64,000 bases of DNA from Camillea tinctor (lineage: Eukaryota > Ascomycota > Sordariomycetes > Xylariales > Xylariaceae), in NCBI GenBank assembly GCA_022578605.1, contig MU394095.1:271817-335816 (forward strand), written 5' to 3'. How positions within the stretch are numbered: the stretch's first letter is position 1; every line of letters begins with the position of its first letter. A program made the translations under genes and the position numbers. The notes below the pieces were generated by a model. That model was given only the letters and a program-made list of their open reading frames with translations. It did not search any database and was not told the origin of the DNA. Positions 11,196-21,294 of this stretch are shown here, one piece after another.

Positions 11196-13019
11196 CAAAA
11201 AAAAAAAGTTACTTTCGTCTATGCGTTGGTGGTAGCTTCGAGATGATTCGTTCGATTTCCGGGATCTTAACCGGCAACAAGCCCAGATACATACCTAGTT
11301 GAGTGGATGATATATGTGATGTTGTAGTATAATAGAAAGAAGAAGAAGGGTGAATGATGAAAAAAAAATAATACTGTATACTACGTACGCTTCTATTACA
11401 CTTCACACTACATACTAGCTAGCCTGGGCAAAAGTACTAGACCAGCAACAGGTCTCGTAATTTTAAATTCTAGCCGTTCAAGCCCCCAAAAGAAGAAAAA
11501 AGACCAAGACCAAGGCAAGCCACCAATCGGCCATCCCTCCTTCAAACCACACCCCCCTCCCCCGTCTTCCATTTCCCCCAATAGAGCGCCGAGGGGAAGG
11601 GGGGTGGTTGGCTTTGGGGGAGAAGATGGATACGACCAAAAAAAGGTCGTGGGCGTCCGTTGCTTGTTGATGGGATGGCCCTACGGAATGGGCTGTGGTT
11701 AAGAAGAAGATTTGAAGGATTGAGCAAAGAAGGGAAGAATAATGCCGGACAAGGATTGGACAAGTTTTTTTTTTCTTTCCTTTAACAATGACGATATTTG
11801 ATTTTTACCCTACATACAGTATGTAGTGTATATACACGCATAGAGCAAAAGTCACCAGTAAAGATCAAATGTATGTATGCACTATAGTTTTTCTCGGATC
11901 AGTCCGCGGGCCCTCGATTCATTCATTCATCCATCGAGGTGACTTTTTTTTTTTCCCTCTTTCCCCCTTCTTGTCATTACCATTACCACACCACCACACC
12001 ACAACCATACCATAACCATACACCCCTCCCCCTTATACCTACCTAGTCTAAGGGGCTTAGCGCAATGTCCTGTCTCTCTCTTTCTTTCTCTTGCATATGC
12101 ATTGTGTGTGTAGTCGCGTCGTCGCGTCTTGTCGTTTCTGCGCTGGCCTAGGTAGATTTTTTTTTTCTATAAGCACAATAGCACATGTTGCAGCCATTTT
12201 TATTATTATAATACTGTTCAAGGTGGGAGGGAGGATGGAGGGAAGCAGAACCGTATACGAGTATACTCTTTCTTCCCACCCCCCTTTCCCTTCATCCACC
12301 GTACATACACCCCCTTCTCCAATTTGTGTCTAAAAGAGAGGAGAAAAAATAACCCCAACTCTCTCTCTCTCTCTCTCTTCTTCGCAAGTAAAATCCAAAA
12401 ATAAGCCCATGCTGTGTTATAGTAGGTGTGTGCGTGTGCGTGCGTGATGACGATCTAAAGAGTGGTGAAGCAGGCTTCCCCGGGAAAGACGACCAAAAAA
12501 AAAAAAGCTAATTTCCTTTTTCTTTTTTCCATTAAAGCACACTTCGTTCGCTCCACCCGCTGTGGGAGTTTTCTTGGTTAACCCATATCCACTTCACTAC
12601 CTTACTGATCTACCTACGCCCCCCTTCCCCCCCGGTCCTCTTCCCCCCTGCCAACTTGGCTTGGGCGTGTGTCTCTTGTCTCCGCGTTGTTGTGTCTTGG
12701 AACCACTTTCCAACCTAGCTAGTTCGACCCCAATTGGTCGTTATTTTCAGTTGTGCTCGATACGATACTAGGTTACTCTCGTTCATACCAATAAGACATT
12801 TTTGACAGAATAGTTATTATATATAATCCCCCCTTATTCCCACACGCCACATTCTCGTTGCTGGTTTTCTCTCTTCTCCCTTCTTTACCTCTTTACTCCC
12901 ACTCTCGCTTTACCGTTTGAAAAAAAAACGAATATATAATATACATAACCTATTCAACCTTAATAATCTAATTACACACCAACCTTCGTTCGGTACAACT
13001 ACCACAACAATCGTTCAAG

Positions 13020-13752
13020 ATGCGTTTCACCTCCATCCTCGTCAACGGCCTCTTTGCCGCCGCCGTCAGTGCCCAAACCACCGCCTCCGAGACGGCTACT
13101 GTTGAGACCACCAGCATAAGCGAGACCACCGCCGTGTCGGCTACCTCGGCCGTCTCCTCTCCGGCTGCCACCGTCGCCCCTTCTACCACCGTCTCCATTG
13201 ACCCTGCCCAGTCGTCGGCTGCCTCCGCCATCCAGCAGTGTCTCGATGCCTGTAAGTTTTACTGCTTCCAGCCCAATATTGAGTAAAAGGGGAACCATCT
13301 TAGCTAACTCATTCCCCCCAGGCGACGTCAACGACACGACCTGCCGCGCAGCCTGCATCGCTGTGCCCAGCCCTGACAACGCCAACGTGAACGCGACCAC
13401 TGAGTGTGTGGCAGCGTGCCCTCAGGGTAACGGTACCGCGGCTGAGAACTCCGCCTATGGCGACTGTGTGCAGGACTGTATCGGACAGTACTTCTTCACT
13501 AGCACCACCGCCGGCAGCCCCGCCGCTACCTCTGGCAGCAGTGGCAGCACCTCCGCCCGCGTCACCAGCGTTGAGTCGACTGTCACCTCCGACGGCTCCA
13601 CCTTCGTCACCTCCGTCCCCAGCACTGTTTCCGGCTCCGGCGCCTCTGAGACCAGCGGCTCTGCTTCCTCGTCCAGCTCCGATGGCGCCGCTGCCCGATA
13701 TGGCCCTGTCGGCACTGGTCTCGGTCTTCTCGGTCTCTTCCTCGCTCTGTAA
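13020..13752 (+). CDS. secreted cysteine-rich GPI-anchored protein with four CX3C pairs
   Basis: Two exons, 13020-13251 and 13322-13752, encode 220 residues. An N-terminal signal peptide (MRFTSILVNGLFAAAVSA) is followed by a Thr/Ser/Ala-rich stretch. A compact central domain has eight cysteines as four CX3C pairs (CLDAC, CRAAC, CVAAC, CVQDC) with spacings of about 6, 17 and 15 residues. A second Ser/Thr-rich stalk leads to a GPI-type hydrophobic tail ending GLGLLGLFLAL. The spacing is not that of CFEM or hydrophobin. Expected location is plasma membrane or wall; function unknown. The 70-nt intron splits the second cysteine codon of the first pair, and only correct splicing restores it, which supports the model. 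It is isolated, with a 5.8-kb gene desert upstream. Confidence 0.85.
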
Positions 13753-14364
13753 AAAGGCTACCAACCACCAGTTTTCTGTTTTTTGGGTACCTTGCTTTTG
13801 CTTCGAGTCCCTGAGGTTTAATCACGTCAAGATATCACATGACATATGTTTTGGCTAGTGTTTTTGGGTAAACAAAAAATCTAAAGGAGTGATGAGTGGA
13901 GATATGCGTTTGGATCTAATTGGGAATGAATGATAATGGGGTGGATGTATGTATGCGGGTGTGGGAGATGCTCGCAAAATGCGTATCTTATACCAGCAGC
14001 CCTACGTTAGCAGCATATGACAATTTATACGAACCATCTTATTTTTTTGCCTTGACAAATCACCTTGTTCCTTTCGTTTCTTTGCTTGATATTGTACGAA
14101 GTTCCCAAGTGCGTTAAATGGATTTCGCTGTAACGTTGGTCAAAATAATAGTCAATACTTGTAAAAATGGTTGCCAGATCATAAAATATTCAGAAAAGCA
14201 AAACATGGTGATTATATCAGTTAAATACGTCGGCATGGATTCTTCATTTCGTGATACCTATGTTTTTCTTCGTTTCCGTGGCCTCAACCGGCTCTCGCTC
14301 GCAAATCGCCTTAAATTTTATATCGCACGAAAATATAATCGGAAAAGAAATCTAATATTTATGA
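13753..14364. other. convergent intergenic region, no gene seen
   Basis: 3' ends of the GPI protein (plus) and mde1 (minus) face each other. The sequence is AT-rich with no recognisable coding or RNA feature. Confidence 0.5.
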
Positions 14365-15389
14365 TCATTGAGCGTCAAGTTTCCGCTTCTTCGCTTCCGG
14401 GTCGGCTTCCGGAGCTGCTGGCGGGAGGGTCCGGGTCGGCAGAGTTTCGGAGACGTTGCTCATCCAGGGAAGGCCGAGCTTCTTCATCTCTACAGCAAGC
14501 TGGAAGAGGTAGTCAAGGCTGTTGTGTTATTGAACAGTGTGTTAGTCAAATATGGGGTTGAGAAATACAATAACCTAGGAAGGGCAAATACCTTTCACAC
14601 ATGGTCTTGGCCTTGTGTACGTTATCGCCCCAGACGTATACACCGTGGCGGCGGACCAGGACGGCATAGGTATCCGGGAACTGCTCCATAGCCGCCTCGA
14701 GGAACTCGGTCAAGTCCTCCTCGTGGGCCGTGTTCTCGATGACGGGGATGCGCAAGGTGTCGTGGTAGCCGAGATTGCCGGCCTTGCCAGGGCCGCGGGC
14801 GAAACCCTTGATCTGCTCGATGTTGTTGATGGCGAAGACCTTGTCATGGCCAGGCCCCTGAGCCTCGAGGAGCAGGGTGACGAGCACGGCCCACTGAGAA
14901 TGGGTGTGGATGCAGCAGCCGGCGCCGCGCCGGGTGAAGGCGGCGAGGAAGAGCGGGGTGCACTGCGAGGGCTTGAGCGAGGGCGGGGATCGCAGGTACA
15001 CGCGCTGCTTCGGGTCCGTTTGTTTCGACAGCTCGAGCACGTAGATGTCCGAGTGCTTCATGAGCTCCTTCTGCACGCCCGAGGGCGCGAGGTAGACCTT
15101 GTCGCTGGAAAGACCCGTGCGTGCGAACCGACGGGGCGGCGGGGTAGTTGGTCGTCAGCGGGGGCTTTTCTTCTTCTTTCTCTCCTTTTTCTTCTCCTCT
15201 TCGTCATCTTGTCGATGGCGTAACTCACTCATGACGAATCGAGCATCCTCCACCTGTGCCCGTTACCCAGCCCAGGTTCCAGAATTTAGCACATAGGCTC
15301 GGTATCAGGTTCGCTGGGTGTTCGGGGTCATCCGATAGGATGTGGTGGTCATTGTTTTCGACCAGGGGATCCTCTTGTTGACCGTTCAT
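14365..15389 (-). CDS. mde1: methylthioribulose-1-phosphate dehydratase (class II aldolase fold)
   Basis: Three exons, 15389-15229, 15104-14592 and 14518-14365, give 275 residues. The enzyme removes water from 5-methylthioribulose-1-phosphate in the cytosolic methionine salvage pathway. Visible family features: [28 protein letters not shown] near the N-terminus (NLIP, GTGGG), [11 protein letters not shown], the zinc-binding CIHTHSQW (HxH) followed by EAQG, and the third metal histidine in [10 protein letters not shown]. The C-terminus (ALP-type core ending LGLPWM) is extended by about 30 residues ending [11 protein letters not shown], a basic cluster like a nuclear localisation signal. Introns are 124 nt (GTGAGT) and 73 nt (GTATTT). 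Both junction codons (Asp, Ser) are rebuilt by splicing, which supports the model. Confidence 0.92.
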
Positions 15390-15587
15390 GGGAGGCAAGT
15401 AAGAAGAGAAGAAGAGGCAGGTCGATGATAATTTCTTGGATCCTGGGTTGGATACAGTAAGAAAACAAAACTTGATCCTATTTTTAGTGGCTCAGCTAAT
15501 TTGTATATAATTTAAAAGGATCAATGAAAATATTTTCTCTTCCCTTCTCTATTTAGTTGTGTGTAATTAAGGTGAGAAGGAAAACCA

Positions 15588-15592
<5 letters not shown>

Positions 15593-15638
<46 letters not shown>

Positions 15639-15857
15639 TTTGTTTTTTTTTTTTTTGTTTTTGGTGGGGGGGGGGGGGGCCCCCCCCCCCCCCCCAGGAG
15701 TTGCTCTGCATATCGGAATAAAACATTATAATTATCGTAGGTGTTGTAACCNNNNNNNNNNTTTGATTTTTTATTTTTTTAATTTTTAAATTTATTATTA
15801 AATTATTTTTTTTTTTTTATTTATTTTTTTTTATTTTTTTTTTTTTTATTTTTTTAA

Positions 15858-15906
<49 letters not shown>
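15593..15906. repeat. homopolymer block with assembly gap (Ns at 15752-15761)
   Basis: A run of 44 T, then a second T run, a G14 run directly followed by a C16 run (15666-15695), 56 bases of ordinary sequence, ten Ns, and about 145 bases of almost pure T/A. The G/C block is a perfect hairpin. The ten Ns mark a scaffold gap of arbitrary size. Sequence and length here should not be trusted. Confidence 0.9.
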
Positions 15907-16796
15907 CAAATTGGGTTCTATAATTTGAGGAAGTTAACTACGTAATGTAGGTAGCTAACCTACCTAGAGTACTAGGTTACCTAAGTAGGTTATGCTGAGA
16001 AAATCTAGCAGCGTGATTGATCAATTGGATATGATGCAATACTAATAGCTTATTATTAGTGTATTATTTTTTACCACTTCTTCCCTCTATCTCTTACCTA
16101 CTACCTACTACCTAGGTACCTACCTAGTAGCTTTCCTTGACCTTTACGTAAGTACTTAAGGTTATGTAGATACCTTAAATAGAAATGTACCTGAGGTAGG
16201 TACGTAACCTACCCTGGTACGGGATGGTTGGTGAGTTCTTCCATCAGTTTCCAACAGAGCAAGCACCACCACCACTTTTTGGCAAAACTCCCCGCCTGCC
16301 TAGGTAGTCATTTTCTGACACGTGCCCTTTCCTTGATTGGACCATGCATCAACTGACCCACCTACATCTATATCCATCTCTTTATGTTCACAGTAGGTAT
16401 ATCATCGCTACTGCTATTTATCATATTGATAGAACCTGAAGTTTATGATTAGTGAGATTTGGGATAGATAGAGTTGGCGCTAGGTTATGTTATTTAGCCC
16501 TAGTTTTAGTTTGTACAACTAAGTGAGCAGGCGTTGCTTTTGAGGAGGAATGGCATGATACCTAAATCCATACCTAAAGAACAGGTATGTGCTATTCACT
16601 TGTTAGAAGTTGTCCCATATGTTCCGTTCCATTCCATTACTCCCCCCCCCCCCACTTGTCAGGTAGTAGTATTTCAACCTGAAGCAAATGCGTGTAAATA
16701 GGACCCCACTTTCCATTAACCTAGTGTATCTACTTTAGTACGGTGCGGAGGTAAGGAGGTAGTAAAAATATATTCAATTAGGAATGGAACTGGGAG

Positions 16797-16827
16797 CAGC
16801 AGCAGTAGTAGTAGTAGTAACAGTAGT
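16797..16827. repeat. (GCA)n/(GTA)n triplet repeat
   Basis: AGCAGCAGCAGTAGTAGTAG-type triplets with one interruption. They lie in intergenic DNA. Confidence 0.8.
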
Positions 16828-17583
16828 AAGCTGTGTGTGCACATGTATATGTATATGTATATGTGTACACTATGTGTGTCTTTTTTAAGTCTTTTTATCT
16901 AGGTTATGTCAGTTATGTGTACAGGTAATAACAACGTTGAACTAACTAAAACCCCGCAATTACATATAACCTTCCTTAACTACCTAGCTTGGACATTGTG
17001 TCCTTTATTAAACCAAACAGTATTGATAGTTGACATGGTATGTAAGTACATAGTAGATAACCTAGGTTAAAGCTGATGCTGATACTACCTACCTGCCCTG
17101 AAGGTTAGCCTCAAGTGACAAGGGGAGGGTCTGAAGTTCAAATCTACCTGCAGCTTTAAGCGTCAAAGTCTCCTTGAGGTTTCTCTTCCGTTGTCTAGAT
17201 AAGCTTAGGTACCCAGGATATACAAAGTGGGGACCAACTCAAGTACAGTGATCCCCGCACCCTAAGCATAAATGAACCAATCAAAAAATGAAGACCCCAA
17301 TCGGCAGAAAGCACGTCCCTTTTATTTTATTTTTCCCATTTCTCTTTTTTTTTTTTGGCCGAAGACTTGGGGAACACTTGGCTGGATTCACTCCCATAAA
17401 AAAAAAAGAGGCCACGTTTGCTCGAGGTTTTTGAACCAACCTTTGCAAATAAATTTCACCTCACTGTCGCCCCCTCCATTATCTTTCCTTCTTCCAGCCC
17501 CTCGTGGAGATTCTTCATTTCTTTCTACTAAAGCTCTGGGAGCAATCCATCCATCCATTCCTCTCTCTTTCCCCCCCTTCCCT

Positions 17584-17616
17584 TTGGTGTCTGTGTCTGT
17601 GTCTGTGTCTGTCTCT
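17584..17616. repeat. (TGTCTG)n-like repeat in the calnexin leader
   Basis: About five copies of GTCTGT/GTGTCT hexamers, ending 60 bases before the calnexin start codon, within a pyrimidine-rich leader. Confidence 0.8.
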
Positions 17617-17677
17617 GACTGTCTCTTACACCCACCTAAAGCATAGCTTAAGCTAGCTGTTCGTTTCAGCTTTCACC

Positions 17678-19718
17678 ATGAAGTTGAACTCGGCTATTGC
17701 TGCCGCCTTGTTGGCCGGTAGTGTCTACGCCGATGATGCACAGAAAGTCCTCAAGGATGATGCTACTGAATCTTCAACTTCTCTAGCTGCTGAAGTTCCT
17801 ACTTTCACTGTAAGCTGGCCGCCGACTAATCTATTCTCTTTCTTACCCACCATGCTTGCTCATTATCACCTATATCGCCAACCTTATAATACCCCATTTC
17901 CCAACATGCAGCAGTCAACCCCCTCTTCCCCTCCCCCTTACCCCTCCAAAAGAAAGAGAAGAAGAAGAAGAAAAAGAAAAAAGAAAGAGAATTTCTAGCT
18001 AACACCTCTCTTCTCCCCACAGCCCACAACCCTCAAGGCTCCTTTCCTTGAGCAGTTCACCGACGACTGGGAGACACGATGGAAACCCTCCCACGCAAAG
18101 AAGGACATGAAGGGTGCCACCAATGAGGAGGAGGAATGGGCCTATGTTGGCGAGTGGTCCGTTGAGGAGCCATACCAATATAAGGGCATGGAGGGCGACA
18201 AGGGTCTTGTTGTCAAGAACCCTGCTGCTCACCACGCCATCTCGGCCAAGTTCCCCAAGAAGATTGACAACAAGGGCAAGACCCTGGTTGTTCAGTATGA
18301 AGTCAAGCTTCAGAGTATGTTTTAATCCTGCGCCGTCTCTTGCTATTGCCATGAGCTAACCAACTGCTTTTCCAGAGGGTCTCGAGTGCGGTGGTGCTTA
18401 CCTGAAGCTTCTCCGCGACACCAAGGCTCTCCACCAGGAAGAGTTCAGCAACTCCAGCCCCTATGTCATCATGTTCGGACCCGACAAGTGCGGCCACACA
18501 AACAAGGTCCATTTCATCTTCAACCACAAGAACCCCAAGACTGGCGAGTACGAGGAGAAGCATCTATCTTCCCCCCCTCAGGCTAGCATTGTCAAGACCA
18601 CCGAGCTGTACACTCTTGTAGTGCATCCCAACAACACCTTTGCCATCCAGAAGGGTGGTGAGACTGTCCGCGAGGGCAGCCTTCTTGAGCAGTTCTCTCC
18701 TGCCGTCAACCCTCCCGAGGAGATTGACGACCCCAAGGACTCGAAGCCTGATGACTGGGTTGATGAGGCCCGTATTCCTGACCCTGAGGCCAAGAAGCCT
18801 GAGGATTGGGATGAGGATGCTCCTTACGAGATCGTGGACGAGGAGGCTACCAAGCCTGAAGACTGGCTCGAGGAGGAGCCCCTCACCGTCCCCGACCCCG
18901 AGGCCCAAAAGCCTGAGGACTGGGATGACGAGGAGGATGGTGACTGGATCGCCCCCACTGTTCCCAACCCCAAGTGTGCCGACGTCTCTGGATGTGGTCC
19001 CTGGTCCCCACCCATGAAGAAGAACCCTGAATACAAGGGCAAGTGGACTGCTCCCTACATTGACAACCCGGCCTACAAGGGTGTCTGGGCTCCTCGCAAG
19101 ATCAAGAACCCCGACTACTTCGATGACAAGACCCCTGCCAACTTTGAGCCCATGGGTGCTGTAAGTTTTTGTCCCTTCCCCAGATAATCGCTATCGTTTT
19201 AGCGTAGCATGTAACTAATTCGCAATTAGGTTGGTTTTGAAATCTGGACCATGCAAAACGACATTCTGTTCGACAACATCTACATTGGCCACTCGATCGA
19301 GGATGCCAAGCAGCTCGCTGACGAGACTTTCTTCAAGAAGCAGCCCGTCGAGAAGAAGCTCGAGGAGGCTGACAAGCCCAAGAAGCAGGATACTCCCAAG
19401 TCTCCCTCAGACCTCAAGTTCTTGGATGACCCTGTTTTCTACATCAAGGAGAAGCTTGACCTGTTCCTGACCATTGCTGCCAACGACCCCGTTGAGGCTA
19501 TCAAGTTTGTCCCTGAGGTGCCCGGTACTGCCGCGGCTCTTCTGTTCACTCTGATCGCCCTTGTCGGTGTCTTCACTATGGGAGGCAGCGCTCCTGCGCC
19601 TGTCAAGAAGGCTGCCGCTGACGCTAAAGAGAAGGCCAAGGAGGGCAAAGATAAAGCCGCCGAGGCTGTCGCGACTGGTGCTGAGAAAGTCAAGTCCGAA
19701 GCTAATAAGCGAAAATAG
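17678..19718 (+). CDS. cnx1: calnexin (ER lectin chaperone)
   Basis: Four exons, 17678-17809, 18023-18314, 18376-19160 and 19230-19718, encode 565 residues. Calnexin binds monoglucosylated N-glycans on folding glycoproteins in the ER membrane. The signal peptide is [18 protein letters not shown]. The lectin domain includes CGGAYLKLL and [11 protein letters not shown]. The P-domain arm has repeats such as [21 protein letters not shown] and KPEDWLEEE, then the second repeat type ([30 protein letters not shown]). A single membrane segment ([20 protein letters not shown]) is followed by a Lys/Glu/Ala-rich cytosolic tail ending NKRK. Introns of 213, 61 and 69 nt are GT-AG. The first is unusually long, with a purine-rich AAG/AGA stretch before the acceptor. 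Confidence 0.96.
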
Positions 19719-21294
19719 TTCCAATACAGCTGGGCTAGAAGGCAGACAGAGCTGTAAGGTAAGGTAGTGTGGGTTCAGTACAAGAAAATTAGGGTATAGG
19801 CGATTTTATACTATAACCAAAAAGGACTTTCTTTGTGACTTCGGGTTTACTTTGCATGGCGCAGGTGTATTTTATGTTCAAATAAGTTTTCAATTGATAT
19901 TGATTCACCAACATGGTCTTCCCCCCTTTATGCCAAGCTTTGACTACGATTCATGTGAAATGCCTTCGATGTCTAACCCTTCCTTCCTCTCTTCTATATT
20001 CATGACACATGTAAAATCATGATTCAAATAGGGTTATACGCAATAGATATGATGTATTCGAGTTCATTTATGTTTCTAGACCGACATGCCATATAACCTA
20101 TATACATACATGAGCTTATTTTCCTTCTTTCCCTTCCATATATATATGAAGAACAGCGGCCTATCTATTTATCGGCAACAAGAATACCTTCCCACTCCAG
20201 TCTCCCCCACCTTGTTTTTTTGCAAGAAGGGGGGGGGTTTCGAAAGTCTAAAACTCTAACTTAGGCGGGGGATCTTCCTTACCCTTGAGAGTTCAGAAAA
20301 GTACATACGCACATACACACGTAAACCTATTATATATGTATATACCCCTAATATAGGGGGTTAGGTTAAGTAGGTCGGTCTTGTGGCTTGGGCTAAAGCT
20401 GGGGGGTTTATGTTACATAAATAAGGTGGAATAAAGTCAAAAAGGGGATGGGGATTCTTTTTTTTTCTTATTTTTTTCTACCATTCCCATCGAATCATTC
20501 ATATCTAGCCGCCTTTCCTTCCCCTATTAGTAGGTATGAGGCAACATATTGATTTCTTCGCAGGTAAAAGCGGTCACGATTTAGGAATAGACACACATAG
20601 AAAAAAGCGAGTCGAGCAAGACACCAACCAGGTGGGGGGAGGGGAAAATAGCCAAGGCTAAACAACAACCTAAGTTAAGGGGGTTTCAGTATTTCATTTC
20701 TGCGTTACGTTATCTTGAGGTCTTCTCTTTTTCCTACCCTTCTCCCGCTCTCCCTCCAACTCGCTAACCTACTCACTAACTCTCCTTCCTTTACATGTTT
20801 CCCTTCTACTTTATTGCGTTGTCATGTTCTTGTCTTCGCTTCACTCTTTATTTTATCCTTCCCCTTTAACTCTTATTGCTTTCCTTCATTTCTTTACAAG
20901 AAATCTTTTTTGCTGGCTTTGGCGTGTAGAGAGGAAAACGACGCACAAAAATCATGTCTACCATCGGTAACGTAGAATCACCATGCGAGAAGAAAAAAGA
21001 AAGCAGTTGAGGGAGAGGTAGCTCGTGTAAAAAATAGACAAGCATTAAACAGCATGTAGTGAAAGCTGGGGGGTATGGAGCCGGTGTCGAAGGGAGGGGG
21101 AGCTCAAAAAAGAAAAGGGGGGTATAAATCCTGTATCATCGCAAAAGTACACCAGCCTAGGTTTACCCCTTTCGTAGTCGTTCTAGGATATAATCTCAAT
21201 CCGCACATGTCTCGGAAGAAAAACAAACAAATCTAGATGCCTCTCTGGTTCTGTCCCCTGGTGGTAGGTACAATTGCTATCATTCATAGTCGCC
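19719..21294. other. convergent calnexin/kinesin intergenic region, no gene seen
   Basis: 3' regions of both genes. The sequence is AT-rich with T-rich and G-rich runs and a long pyrimidine stretch at about 20715-20910. Open frames there are Ser/Leu/Phe-rich products of that composition, not genes. Confidence 0.5.

Larger units (their letters stand above)
7171..13019. other. 5.8-kb gene-free region with microsatellites and polypyrimidine tracts
   Basis: No open frame above about 110 codons has protein-like composition, and no domain is recognisable on either strand. The region contains a (GT)n tract (7791-7826), polypyrimidine blocks (about 8390-8460, 11940-12060, 12350-12380), AAC/AAT triplet repeats (10022-10050), a G17 run (11179-11195) and scattered TAGGTA words. 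The last few hundred bases are CT-rich and are probably the promoter and leader of the gene at 13020. A long noncoding RNA is possible but nothing shows it. Confidence 0.5.
15390..17677. other. divergent mde1/calnexin intergenic region with assembly gap
   Basis: The region contains homopolymer runs, a ten-N gap, many TACCTAGGTA-type palindromic words (for example 16090-16130 and 16140-16215), short GCA/GTA repeats and ATGTAT repeats (16842-16866). The last 350 bases are CT-rich with a (TGTCTG)n-like run and form the probable promoter and leader of calnexin. No gene was recognised. Confidence 0.5.

Noticed and set aside
13309..13764. 151-codon Gly/Ala-rich frame antisense to the CX3C protein
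   Set aside because: It is a shadow of Ser/Thr codons on the other strand.
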